A stretch of 8,114 nucleotides of DNA, taken from an uncultured Eubacteriales bacterium (GTDB lineage: Bacteria; Bacillota; Clostridia; Peptostreptococcales; Anaerovoracaceae). The notes below the pieces were generated by a model. That model had not been told where the DNA came from, searched no databases, and worked only from the letters and a program-made list of their open reading frames with translations. A program made the translations under genes and the position numbers. Position 1 is the stretch's first letter, and the number at the start of each line of letters is the position of its first letter. This document shows, piece after piece, positions 1 to 6,545 of this stretch. The stretch is taken from the NCBI GenBank assembly GCA_902803725.1, contig CADCRD010000118.1, forward strand, positions 1-8,114, read 5' to 3'.

Positions 1-94
1 CAGGTCCGGAAGGAAGCAGCAATAAACGGTAGCGCCTATGTGCCGTAGATAAGCCTTTTCCGTTGTCTGCGGGGCTGTCAAAGGACGGTTTTTT
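1..94 (+). ncRNA. ffs: Signal recognition particle RNA (SRP/4.5S-type), 3' part only
   Basis: The window opens inside the SRP RNA. Bases 1-20 carry the domain IV signature (GGTCCGGAAGGAAGCAGC) that contains the GGAA tetraloop and the asymmetric loop bound by the M domain of Ffh. The following ATGTGCCGTAG block at 38-48 also resembles bacterial SRP RNAs. The RNA forms the ribonucleoprotein that targets nascent membrane and secreted proteins to FtsY and the translocon. The 5' half, including any Alu domain, lies outside the window, so I cannot say whether it is the small or the large type. The 3' end is set at the T run 89-94 and is approximate. Location just upstream of dnaX is the usual Firmicute arrangement and supports the call. 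Confidence 0.9.
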
Positions 95-127
95 CATATA
101 AAAAGTTAAAAGTTTTTATCAGAGTAT

Positions 128-150
128 ACACATCAAAGCTGCAGATGTGT
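128..150 (+). promoter_or_regulatory. Hairpin in the dnaX leader
   Basis: ACACATC (128-134) and GATGTGT (144-150) form a perfect 7-bp stem with a 9-base loop. No T run follows, so it is not a terminator. It abuts the first in-frame ATG at 152 and leaves the GGAG at 158-161 free, which favours the start at 167. A regulatory role is inference. I saw no convincing promoter between 95 and 127; a TATAAA at 97-102 lacks a -35 box. Confidence 0.35.
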
Positions 151-166
151 CATGAGTGGAGAACAG

Positions 167-1795
167 ATGTATAAAGTACTTTACAGAGCTTACAGACCGG
201 AAGTTTTTTCTGACATGCTGGGGCAGGAGCATATTGTTAAAATACTGAAAAATCAGATCAAGGCAGGTACCGTGAATCATGCGTACCTTTTTTGCGGCAC
301 CAGAGGCACAGGAAAAACGACCGTGGCCAGACTGCTGGCAAAGGCAGTGAACTGTACAGGAAGCATGCCGGATGCCGCTGAGGATGAAAGACCCTGCGGA
401 CAGTGTGAAAGCTGCAGAGCGATCGCCGCAGGCAATTTCATGGATCTGATAGAGATCGATGCTGCTTCGAATAACGGAGTCGATGAGATCAGAGAGCTGC
501 GCGAGAGCGTGAATTACCCGCCTGTAGCCGGGAAGAAAAAGGTTTATATCATTGACGAAGTCCACATGCTGTCTCAGGCAGCATTCAACGCGCTCTTAAA
601 AACTCTGGAAGAGCCTCCGGAATCCGTGATGTTCATTCTCTGTACAACAGAGCCTGAAAAACTTCCTGCGACAGTTTTGTCCAGATGCATGAGAATGGAT
701 TTCCGACGCGTGCCTGAAGAGCAGCTGGCTGACAGAGTCAGAAAGATCTGTATCGACCGCAATATTGTGATGGAAGAATCTGCTGTCAGGATCATCGTAT
801 CGGCAGCTGACGGTTCAGCGAGAGACTGCCTGACGATCCTCGATCAGTGTATATCCGGACGCAGCGGCATGGTGACAAGAGACGATGTGCTGGATGCACT
901 GGGAACAGTAGGCGAAGAGATATACACACAACTGACCGAGCAGGTCAATGATAATGATCCGGCATCAGGCCTGCTGATAATAGATAAGCTGATACGCGAA
1001 GGCAAGGACTCAAGACAGATCCTTCAGGGCTGGATGTCACATTTCAGAAATCTTTTGATGGCAAAATTCATCAGCAATCCCGGTGACATACTGGCTATGT
1101 CCGCAGAGAACATTGAAAGAATCAGCGGGCAGGCACAGAGAACGGAGCTTAGTGTCATAAACAATGCGATCATTGAGATCGCAAGAACGATAAGCGAAGC
1201 AAAGACATCCAATCAGCCTCGTGTGCTGCTGGAGATCTGTATGGTCAAACTGGCAACGACGACTCCGGACGGCAGAGCAGTCAGCATCAATATGAAACGT
1301 GCTGAACGAAAAATGCAGCAGCAGACAGCAGCAGAGAGTTCCCGGCCGGCTGCAGCTGATGCATATACTGATAACAGCACATATGGCGGTGCAGGAGATC
1401 CTGCAGGTCAGACAGCGCAGATCAGCGAGGAGCCGATCGTCAGGGAGCCGGTACAGCAAACGGCTGACTATGATATGTATGAAGACGAGATAGATGCGAT
1501 CTGGGCAGAGATAATAGAGGATGGTGAGAGCCAGACCGACACATTCACTCTCGTGAGAACAGGTGCTGTTCCGATAAAGATGAACGATACCGAATTCGTC
1601 ATCAAAGTCAGCGGTCTTGCAGGCAGGTATCTTGAAAAGAACCGTGTTCCAATGGAAAATCTCATTGCAAAATATGCGGGAGGACCTCACAAAATGATTC
1701 TTCGCAGCGAAGATGAAGAATCCGAAGAGGACGATCTTGCTGCAGTAGCTGACAGAGCATCACAGCTGCTGGGAACAAAGGTCGAGATCCGCTGA
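167..1795 (+). CDS. dnaX: DNA polymerase III subunit gamma/tau (clamp loader ATPase)
   Basis: DnaX is the motor subunit of the clamp loader, which opens the beta sliding clamp and places it on primed DNA; the tau form also ties the loader to the polymerase. Numbering from 167 (542 aa): Walker A GTRGTGKT at 44-51, a zinc site from Cys 63, 77, 80 and 83, Walker B in VYIIDEVHM at 126-134, sensor 1 around CTT at 159-161, the SRC arginine finger near 172-174, and sensor 2 SARD at 217-220. Then follow the lid and collar, a Gln/Ala/Pro-rich linker (about 380-440) and a conserved C-terminal region typical of Firmicute DnaX. The start at 167 has GGAG at 158-161 with a 5-base spacer, and MYKVLYRAYRP matches the usual DnaX beginning; the alternative ATG at 152 would add five residues and has no ribosome-binding site. 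No canonical A AAA AAG slippage site lies in the linker, so a gamma form made by frameshifting is not evident. Confidence 0.97.
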   Translation: MYKVLYRAYRPEVFSDMLGQEHIVKILKNQIKAGTVNHAYLFCGTRGTGKTTVARLLAKAVNCTGSMPDAAEDERPCGQCESCRAIAAGNFMDLIEIDAASNNGVDEIRELRESVNYPPVAGKKKVYIIDEVHMLSQAAFNALLKTLEEPPESVMFILCTTEPEKLPATVLSRCMRMDFRRVPEEQLADRVRKICIDRNIVMEESAVRIIVSAADGSARDCLTILDQCISGRSGMVTRDDVLDALGTVGEEIYTQLTEQVNDNDPASGLLIIDKLIREGKDSRQILQGWMSHFRNLLMAKFISNPGDILAMSAENIERISGQAQRTELSVINNAIIEIARTISEAKTSNQPRVLLEICMVKLATTTPDGRAVSINMKRAERKMQQQTAAESSRPAAADAYTDNSTYGGAGDPAGQTAQISEEPIVREPVQQTADYDMYEDEIDAIWAEIIEDGESQTDTFTLVRTGAVPIKMNDTEFVIKVSGLAGRYLEKNRVPMENLIAKYAGGPHKMILRSEDEESEEDDLAAVADRASQLLGTKVEIR

Positions 1796-1866
1796 AATAA
1801 TTGAAATAGCAGCAAACAAATAACAATTAAAGTTAAATAAATGATTCATCCAAGGAGGACAACAAA

Positions 1867-2238
1867 ATGGGCAGAGGAATGAAGGCAGGAAAGAAACCAA
1901 AGACAGGCGGCATGAAGGGCGGCGCGAAGGCACAGCAGCAGCAGATGGCTCAGCTGGCAGCGATCCAGAAAGAAATGGACAGAGTGCAGAGCGAGATCGA
2001 GCAGATGGAAACAAGCGCATCTTCAGGCGGCGGTGTTGTCAGCGTAACAGTAAATGGCAAAAAAGAAGTTACTGAGCTGAAACTGCAGCCGGAGATCGTT
2101 GATCCTGATGATATTGAAATGCTGCAGGATCTGGTGATGACAGCGATCAACGAAGCAATGCGCCAGATGGAAGAGATCTCACAGAATGAGATGAATAAGG
2201 TCACCGGAGGACTGGGACTGCCGGAAGGAATGTTTTAA
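1867..2238 (+). CDS. ebfC: Nucleoid-associated protein, YbaB/EbfC family
   Basis: A small DNA-binding protein of 123 aa. Family members form dimers that bind DNA and help organise the nucleoid, and they are almost always found between dnaX and recR. Visible are a basic, Gly/Lys-rich N-terminal tail (1-22), a Gln-rich helical start, the central beta segment VVSVTVNGKKEVTELKL (about 57-73), then the helical arm with IVDPDDIEMLQDLV and a C-terminal GGLGLPEGMF tail. The N-terminal extension is longer than in the E. coli homologue and lysine/glycine-rich, as in many Firmicutes. The start is decided by AAGGAGG at 1852-1858, 8 bases upstream, the strongest ribosome-binding site in the window. The 71-base gap after dnaX is AT-rich and contains no terminator, so the two genes are probably co-transcribed. 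The gene ends directly against the recR start. Confidence 0.95.
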   Translation: MGRGMKAGKKPKTGGMKGGAKAQQQQMAQLAAIQKEMDRVQSEIEQMETSASSGGGVVSVTVNGKKEVTELKLQPEIVDPDDIEMLQDLVMTAINEAMRQMEEISQNEMNKVTGGLGLPEGMF

Positions 2239-2838
2239 ATGGATCATTATGCAAAACCATTGACCAGGCTGATAAATGAGCTGGGAAGGCTTCCGGGAAT
2301 AGGCGGCAAGACGGCGCAGCGGCTGGCCTTTCACATACTGTCGCTGCCCGATGATGAGGCGAGATCTATCGCGGATGCGATCGTCAATGCAAAGATGAAG
2401 ATGAAATACTGTTCTGTATGCGGTAATCTGACCGATACTGATCCATGCAGCATATGCCGGGATTCAAAAAGAGAGCAGGACATTATTTGTGTAGTCGAAA
2501 ATCCGAGGGATGTTCTGGCCATAGAAAGGGTAAAAGAATATCGCGGACTGTATCATGTCCTTCACGGGGCAATTTCTCCTATGGAGGGAATAGGTCCTGA
2601 TGATATCAACCTCAGATCGCTGATGATCCGTTTGCAGCAACATGATATAAAAGAGATCATACTTGCTACAAATCCGAACATTGAAGGCGAAGCTACAGCA
2701 ATGTATATAACAAAGCTGGTCAAACCGACAGGAATCAAAGTCAGCAGAATAGCCCACGGAATACCTGTGGGAGGCGACCTTGAGTACGCAGATGAAGAAA
2801 CACTGCTCAAGGCTTTGGAAGGAAGACGATCATATTGA
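2239..2838 (+). CDS. recR: Recombination mediator RecR
   Basis: RecR works with RecO (and RecF) to load RecA onto gapped, SSB-covered DNA during post-replication repair. The 199 aa match the family's usual length of about 200. Domains in order: N-terminal helix-hairpin-helix LGRLPGIGGKTAQRLA (15-30), a four-cysteine zinc finger with Cys 58, 61, 70 and 73 (CSVC...CSIC), a Toprim fold from about 81 to 173 (starting DIICVVENP and including ATNPNIEGEATA at 143-154), and the C-terminal GIPVGGDLEYADEETL segment (174-189) that closes the tetrameric ring. The ATG follows the ebfC stop codon without a gap; the GGAAGGA inside the end of ebfC (about 2222-2228) is the likely ribosome-binding site, which suggests translational coupling. 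All key residues are present, so the gene looks intact. Confidence 0.97.
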   Translation: MDHYAKPLTRLINELGRLPGIGGKTAQRLAFHILSLPDDEARSIADAIVNAKMKMKYCSVCGNLTDTDPCSICRDSKREQDIICVVENPRDVLAIERVKEYRGLYHVLHGAISPMEGIGPDDINLRSLMIRLQQHDIKEIILATNPNIEGEATAMYITKLVKPTGIKVSRIAHGIPVGGDLEYADEETLLKALEGRRSY

Positions 2839-4214
2839 GTAAAGAACAGAAAATGACGCTGATGGTCGCTGTAACCACAGCGTTTTTAACAACATTCATG
2901 TCAAGTTCGCTTAACTTGTCGATACCAAACATAGGAAAGGAATTCAGCACCGGAGCGGCCGCTGTCGGATGGGTAGTCACTATATATATGTTTGCCTGCT
3001 CGTCGATCAATGTCCCGATGGGGAAGATAGCAGATGCCAGAGGCAGGAAAAAAATGCTGAAGACAGGTATAGCACTGTTTACAGTATCCAGCATTGCCGG
3101 AGCTTTTTCAGTTTCGATCTGGATGCTGCTGGGATGCAGGCTGGTCCAGGGTACGGCAGCGTCGATGCTGTTCGCAACGAACAATGCGATACTGCTGGAT
3201 GCTTTTCCAAAAGAAAAGCATGGAACTGCGCTTGGTAAAAGTGTGGCGGCTACTTATACAGGGTTGTCACTCGGCCCGGTCATCGGAGGCATCCTGAATC
3301 ATTATTTTGGATGGAGATCGGTGTTCTTTGCAGCGACGATCATAGGAGTTATAGCTCTGAGTGTCGCTGCACGGGGATTGACAAAAGATGAAAATATAAC
3401 TCCGGCGGAGCATCATGATACAGCAGGATCATTGCTGTATATGGCGATGATAATGTCAGTGATATTCGGACTGACAAATCTTACGGTCAGCAGATATGCC
3501 TGGATGGTCCTGACTGCAGGAATCATACTGTGTATCATGTTTGTAAGGACTGAGATGAAGGCTGAAGATCCGATCATCAGAGTCACTATGTTTTCCGAAG
3601 ATTCGATATTCACTTTGTCGAACATTGCTGCTCTTTTAAATTATGCAGCGACGTTTGCGATCAGTTATCTGCTCAGCATTTATCTGCAGCAGATAGCAGG
3701 TTACAGTTCGCAGACTGCGGGTCTGATACTGATAGCGCAGCCCATTGTCATGGCTTTGCTGTCACCCGGGATGGGAAAATATGCGGACAGAATAGCTCCA
3801 TGGAAGCTGGCAACAGGCGGCATGGGGATTATCACAGCCGGGCTTTTAGCTATGACACAGCTCGGAAAAAATACACCCCTGGCAGTGCTGATCGGTCTCT
3901 TGTTATTCGTTGGAATCGGATTTGCCATGTTTTCATCTCCGAACACAAAGGCGATAATGTCAAGAGTGGCACCTAAGGATTACGGCGTTGCAAATTCAAT
4001 TACGGCAACAATGAGGAATATGGGGCAGAGTGTCAGCATGGCAATTGTAACGATCGTGATGGGCATATATCTTGGCAGCAGTACACTACAGAATGCCCGG
4101 ACGTCCACACTGCTGCATTCGATGAAAGTGTCATTTATAGTGTTTGTCGTACTGAGCGCTGCCGGGACACTGATGTCAATGAAGCGCGGCGGATCGGATC
4201 AGAAAAAGGCATAA
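2835..4214 (+). CDS. MFS transporter, DHA2/EmrB-QacA-like (14 TM), probable drug efflux
   Basis: A 459-residue membrane protein with about 14 hydrophobic segments by eye, the layout of DHA2-type proton-coupled drug exporters. Motif A is clear in GKIADARGRKK (63-73) between helices 2 and 3, with a degenerate second copy GMGKYADR (312-319) in the other half. The antiporter motif C is GLSLGPVIGG (143-152) in helix 5. The helix 1 motif, usually L-D-x-T-I/V-V-N, reads LNLSIPNI here, so the acidic residue is replaced by Asn; I recall similar variants in clostridial and archaeal members. The substrate cannot be read from sequence. The start is TTG at 2835, with GGAAGG at 2819-2824 as ribosome-binding site; its TTGA overlaps the recR stop codon, so translation is probably coupled. 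An ATG at 2853 is possible but has only a weak ribosome-binding site. No strong terminator follows the gene. Confidence 0.9.
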   Translation: MSKEQKMTLMVAVTTAFLTTFMSSSLNLSIPNIGKEFSTGAAAVGWVVTIYMFACSSINVPMGKIADARGRKKMLKTGIALFTVSSIAGAFSVSIWMLLGCRLVQGTAASMLFATNNAILLDAFPKEKHGTALGKSVAATYTGLSLGPVIGGILNHYFGWRSVFFAATIIGVIALSVAARGLTKDENITPAEHHDTAGSLLYMAMIMSVIFGLTNLTVSRYAWMVLTAGIILCIMFVRTEMKAEDPIIRVTMFSEDSIFTLSNIAALLNYAATFAISYLLSIYLQQIAGYSSQTAGLILIAQPIVMALLSPGMGKYADRIAPWKLATGGMGIITAGLLAMTQLGKNTPLAVLIGLLLFVGIGFAMFSSPNTKAIMSRVAPKDYGVANSITATMRNMGQSVSMAIVTIVMGIYLGSSTLQNARTSTLLHSMKVSFIVFVVLSAAGTLMSMKRGGSDQKKA

Positions 4215-4238
4215 GCGTATCATCCCGCATCATTCTTC

Positions 4239-4266
4239 TTGATGATAGAGACTAAAATGATATAAT
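4239..4266 (+). promoter_or_regulatory. Sigma-A-type promoter of the M50 protease gene
   Basis: TTGATG (4239-4244), a 16-base spacer, then a perfect TATAAT (4261-4266) preceded by TG at 4258-4259, an extended -10. Transcription should begin near 4273, giving a leader of about 109 bases. A weak hairpin (ATCAT 4229-4233 with ATGAT 4242-4246) overlaps the -35 box. Confidence 0.75.
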
Positions 4267-4269
4267 GGG

Positions 4270-4315
4270 ATATCCTGACTTGATTTTCATTTAACACAGA
4301 TCATTTTCAGGATAT
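4270..4315 (+). repeat. Inverted repeat at the start of the M50 leader
   Basis: ATATCCTGA (4270-4278) is matched exactly by TCAGGATAT (4307-4315), 28 bases apart. Inside, TGAT (4281-4284) can pair with ATCA (4300-4303). The left arm covers the predicted transcription start, so it could be an operator bound by a dimer or an RNA stem at the 5' end of the message. No T run follows, so it is not a terminator. Further down the leader, GAAGAC occurs twice (4330-4335 and 4338-4343) and either copy can pair with CTTC at 4353-4356. Confidence 0.55.
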
Positions 4316-4381
4316 GTCAAACAGGCAGTGAAGACCTGAAGACGTAAAAAGGCTTCAAAAGAAACATACAGGAGAATATAT

Positions 4382-5107
4382 ATGAGTCAATTTTTTAAGA
4401 ACCCGGTAGCCATATTACTGCTATTGTTCATGGGGTGGTCGGCATTCAGCAGCGGAGAGTTCAGCGATCCGAAGACATGGCTGATGAGTAAGCTCCTGAT
4501 CTTGCCGGGGATCATAATAGGGTTGTCATTTCATGAATTCGGACATGCTGCAGTTGCTTATAAACTGGGTGACAACACACCGAAATTCCAGGGACGTCTG
4601 ACTGTGAATCCCATGGCCCACATTGATCCGATAGGCTTTATCGCACTGCTGCTGGTCGGATTCGGCTGGGGCAGACCGGTTGAGATCGATCCGCGTGTAT
4701 TCAAAAAACCCAGAAGAGATGAGCTGCTCGTTTCTGTTGCAGGCGTAATAATGAACCTGATACTGGCGGTACTGTTTGCGATAGCTTTAGGGATATTCAT
4801 AAGGGCAACAGGATACTATCCGAACATGGGCAATATGGGCGAGATGATATCTTTGATGCTGTATTACTGCATATACATTAATTTGGTCCTTATGGTGTTC
4901 AACCTGCTGCCGATCCCGCCGCTGGACGGATTCAATGTTGTGACGGAACTGTTTGATCTGAGAAGATATGATTGGTGGTACAAACTGTATGCCTATGGTG
5001 ACATACTGCTGATAGCTCTGATCGCTTTCAATTTCACGGGCAGGATCATGACACCGATATTGTTTAAACTGATGACTTTAATAGAAAACATTTTCCTGCC
5101 GTTTTAG
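4382..5107 (+). CDS. Site-2 protease family (M50) membrane metalloprotease
   Basis: A 241-residue polytopic membrane protein of the M50 (S2P-like) zinc proteases, which cut substrates inside or near the membrane. The zinc-binding HExxH is HEFGH at 51-55 within a hydrophobic helix, followed by the conserved NPMAHIDPIG stretch (76-85) and a second metal-site motif NLLPIPPLDG (174-183) whose Asp 182 would be the third ligand. About five to six membrane segments are visible (roughly 9-24, 36-60, 84-97, 117-142, 158-180, 205-220). There is no PDZ domain, so it belongs to the compact YwhC/Rip3-like type rather than the RseP type. The start has AGGAG at 4370-4374. It has its own promoter and terminator, so it is probably monocistronic. 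The natural substrate is unknown, and no sigma or anti-sigma gene lies nearby. Confidence 0.92.
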   Translation: MSQFFKNPVAILLLLFMGWSAFSSGEFSDPKTWLMSKLLILPGIIIGLSFHEFGHAAVAYKLGDNTPKFQGRLTVNPMAHIDPIGFIALLLVGFGWGRPVEIDPRVFKKPRRDELLVSVAGVIMNLILAVLFAIALGIFIRATGYYPNMGNMGEMISLMLYYCIYINLVLMVFNLLPIPPLDGFNVVTELFDLRRYDWWYKLYAYGDILLIALIAFNFTGRIMTPILFKLMTLIENIFLPF

Positions 5108-5156
5108 CTTGTTGATCAGGCAGACGAAAAACAGAAAGAATAAAACTGTAAAAGAT

Positions 5157-5178
5157 GGCATGCGTCAGCATGCCTTTT
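5157..5178 (+). terminator. Rho-independent terminator of the M50 gene
   Basis: GGCATGC (5157-5163), loop GTCA, GCATGCC (5168-5174): a perfect 7-bp stem followed by TTTT. It lies 50 bases after the stop codon. The T run is short, so termination may be partial. Confidence 0.7.
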
Positions 5179-5179
5179 G

Positions 5180-5219
5180 ATGTGAAGTTTATGTGAAAAA
5201 GAATGGCTTTCATTTTTCA
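5180..5219 (+). promoter_or_regulatory. Possible operator: direct repeats and an inverted repeat before the amidase promoter
   Basis: ATGTGAA occurs at 5180-5186 and again at 5191-5197, exactly 11 bases (one helical turn) apart. On the other strand this reads TTCACA, five bases, TTCACA, which resembles sites of OmpR/PhoP-type response regulators that use tandem half-sites. Overlapping it, TGAAAAA (5194-5200) and TTTTTCA (5213-5219) form an inverted repeat that runs into the -35 box. The pattern is visible; the regulator is unknown. Confidence 0.35.
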
Positions 5220-5241
5220 TTTGAGGGAGGAATGATATACT
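5214..5241 (+). promoter_or_regulatory. Promoter of the first amidase
   Basis: TTTTCA (5214-5219, four of six consensus bases), a 16-base spacer and TATACT (5236-5241) preceded by TG at 5233-5234 (extended -10). Transcription should start near 5248, just before the GGGAGAGGGGG block at 5251-5261. Confidence 0.6.
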
Positions 5242-5264
5242 ACGTTTCCCGGGAGAGGGGGCAC

Positions 5265-5324
5265 ATGCGTGAGCTTGCTGATACGCATACGAAATATAAA
5301 AAAATAAATAAATTGTTGATATAA
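5265..5324 (+). CDS. Possible 19-aa leader ORF upstream of the first amidase
   Basis: ATG at 5265 opens a short frame coding MRELADTHTKYKKINKLLI and ending in TAA. A GGAG-type site lies at 5252-5258, at good distance, and the predicted transcript would begin only about 17 bases upstream. It ends 35 bases before the amidase ATG. I recognise no family. Bases 5265-5270 (ATGCGT) and 5283-5288 (ACGCAT) can also pair, so the segment may act as RNA structure instead. A similar block precedes the short frame in front of the second amidase, which is the main reason for listing it. Confidence 0.3.
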   Translation: MRELADTHTKYKKINKLLI

Positions 5325-5359
5325 AGAGAAGAGTATTGAAAAGGGGAGTGCGCAGAACA

Positions 5360-6376
5360 ATGAACAAAAGAATTCTGTCGTTTATATTATCGGTAGTTAT
5401 GATAGTGACGCTGATCCCGGCTGTTGCTTTTGCACAGACAGACAGCACAGAAAACAACGATCAGGATGAGATCGAGCAGAGCATTCTGGAAGAATTGAAA
5501 GACCAGGATCAGCCATCTGAAGAAAAGATCATTTCTCAGGTGACTTTGACATGTGCATCAAATGTTAAGAGCACGCAGGGCGGAACGATAGAGGGAATGC
5601 AGCCCGGACAGACAACATCCTTTGTAACACTCGCTAATGGTGAGACACGGGAATTTGCGATCACACCGGGCAAAGGTTTCAGGATCAGCAAAGTGATAGT
5701 AAACGGAAAGAGCATAGGTATTGTTAACAAGGTTTCGCTGACAGGAAATGGTGAAGCACAGAGTATCTATGTCAAATTCAAAAAGCAGGGACTGTTCATC
5801 ATGCTGGATGCCGGTCATGCCGGTCACTATAACAGAGGGATCATCAGGAAATACTGGGAATCGAAGATGACATGGAAACTGACGAATTATCTGAAGAAGG
5901 AACTGGAATCATACGGTATTGTCTGCGGCATGACGAAAAAGAGCCAGAAACACGATCCGGGAGTATACGAGCGAGGTCTCAAAGCTAAGGGTTACGATCT
6001 GTTCATATCGATACATTCTAATTATTCAGATGCAAGAGGTACGGATTATCCGCTGGCAATCGTCTCATCGAAACACAAGAAAAAGTTATACAAAAAGGCT
6101 CAGCCTCTTGGGAAAAAGCTGGTAAAGACAATACGCAGCACGATGAAGACGAGACAAAGATATCAGGTATGGGTCAAACGTCAGAACGACGGACGCGACT
6201 GGTACGGCGTTATCAGAGGCTCTGCAGCAGTAAATGTGCCGGGAATAATACTGGAGCATTCATTCCATTCAAACAGAAGTAAATGCAGATGGCTTTTGAA
6301 AAACAAAAATCTCAGGAAGATGGCTGCCGCAGAGGCGAAGACAATAGCTGAGCATTACGGCTACGGCAAACAATAA
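5360..6376 (+). CDS. Secreted N-acetylmuramoyl-L-alanine amidase (Amidase_3), first of two
   Basis: Predicted to cut the bond between N-acetylmuramic acid and L-alanine of peptidoglycan outside the cell. The 338 aa begin with a signal peptide (basic NKR, hydrophobic 5-23, cleavage likely after AVAFA, residue 25). Residues 26-60 form an acidic linker rich in Asp/Glu/Gln. A beta-rich module follows (about 61-141; GGTIEG at 74-79, then TREFAITPGKGFRISKVIVNG), like the extracellular InlB-type/'bacterial repeat' domains. The catalytic domain covers about 146-335: zinc ligands His 153 (DAGHAG), Glu 167 (YWES) and His 219 (SIHSN), and catalytic Glu 299 in EHSFHSN. The ATG at 5360 gives a normal signal peptide, with GGGGAG at 5343-5348 (11-base spacer, rather long); TTG at 5336 would add eight residues and lacks a good site. 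No anchor or SLH domain is seen, so it is probably released or held by the beta module. A paralogue follows. Confidence 0.9.
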   Translation: MNKRILSFILSVVMIVTLIPAVAFAQTDSTENNDQDEIEQSILEELKDQDQPSEEKIISQVTLTCASNVKSTQGGTIEGMQPGQTTSFVTLANGETREFAITPGKGFRISKVIVNGKSIGIVNKVSLTGNGEAQSIYVKFKKQGLFIMLDAGHAGHYNRGIIRKYWESKMTWKLTNYLKKELESYGIVCGMTKKSQKHDPGVYERGLKAKGYDLFISIHSNYSDARGTDYPLAIVSSKHKKKLYKKAQPLGKKLVKTIRSTMKTRQRYQVWVKRQNDGRDWYGVIRGSAAVNVPGIILEHSFHSNRSKCRWLLKNKNLRKMAAAEAKTIAEHYGYGKQ

Positions 6377-6387
6377 GCGGGAGTGAT

Positions 6388-6415
6388 TTGTAAGCTCAAA
6401 CAACGGACATATAAT
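6388..6415 (+). promoter_or_regulatory. Candidate promoter in the gap between the amidases
   Basis: TTGTAA (6388-6393), 16-base spacer, perfect TATAAT (6410-6415). Transcription would start near 6422 and run into the hairpin at 6444-6465 and the terminator at 6498. A TTGACA at 6420-6425 is a good -35 box but has no matching -10 at proper distance. Confidence 0.5.
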
Positions 6416-6443
6416 ACTGTTGACAGTAATATATTATATGACA

Positions 6444-6465
6444 ACGTACGCAATAAGGCGTGCGT
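6444..6465 (+). ncRNA. Hairpin of a putative attenuator leader or small RNA
   Basis: ACGTACGC (6444-6451), loop AATAAG, GCGTGCGT (6458-6465): eight pairs including one G-U. The right arm can instead pair with the terminator: GCGTC (6462-6466) with GACGC (6508-6512), and GGC (6457-6459) with GCC (6517-6519). That makes three mutually exclusive stems, as in attenuators. It matches no riboswitch family I know; c-di-GMP, preQ1, fluoride and THF signatures were looked for and not seen. It might also be a free RNA of about 110 bases from near 6422 to 6532. Confidence 0.4.
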
Positions 6466-6497
6466 CAGGTAAAAAAGAAAAATGGATCAGTACAGAG

Positions 6498-6532
6498 ACC
6501 GGCATCGGACGCGATAGCCGGTTTTCTGTTTG
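6498..6532 (+). terminator. Rho-independent terminator between the two amidase genes
   Basis: ACCGGC (6498-6503) pairs with GCCGGT (6517-6522), extended inside by ATC (6504-6506) with GAT (6513-6515) and one bulged A; a TTTTCTGTTT tract follows. It may simply end the first amidase message (about 120 bases after its stop codon) or terminate the leader transcript from the promoter at 6388-6415. Confidence 0.75.
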
Positions 6533-6545
6533 TGGAGAGGGGCAG

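Noticed and set aside
535..541. G AAA AAG sequence in frame in dnaX, like a -1 slippage site
   Set aside because: It lies within the ATPase domain next to Walker B; frameshifting there would give a useless fragment, not a gamma subunit, and no stimulating stem was seen.
1037..1690. 217-codon minus-strand frame inside dnaX
   Set aside because: A shadow of the dnaX coding strand: Cys/Arg/Ser-rich, no recognisable domain, no start signal.
1841..1882. ATG at 1841 opening a 13-codon frame over the ebfC ribosome-binding site
   Set aside because: No ribosome-binding site of its own, and it overlaps the strong AAGGAGG of ebfC; most likely chance.
4229..4246. Hairpin ATCAT/ATGAT after the MFS gene as a terminator
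   Set aside because: Only five AT-rich pairs and no T run; it overlaps the -35 region of the next promoter.
5116..5457. Minus-strand frame of 113 codons across the first amidase leader
   Set aside because: It overlaps the terminator, promoter and signal peptide of plus-strand features, and its composition looks like read-through of AT-rich DNA.
6416..6535. Known riboswitch class in the second amidase leader
   Set aside because: Conserved cores of c-di-GMP-I/II, c-di-AMP, preQ1, fluoride and THF riboswitches, as far as I remember them, are not present.
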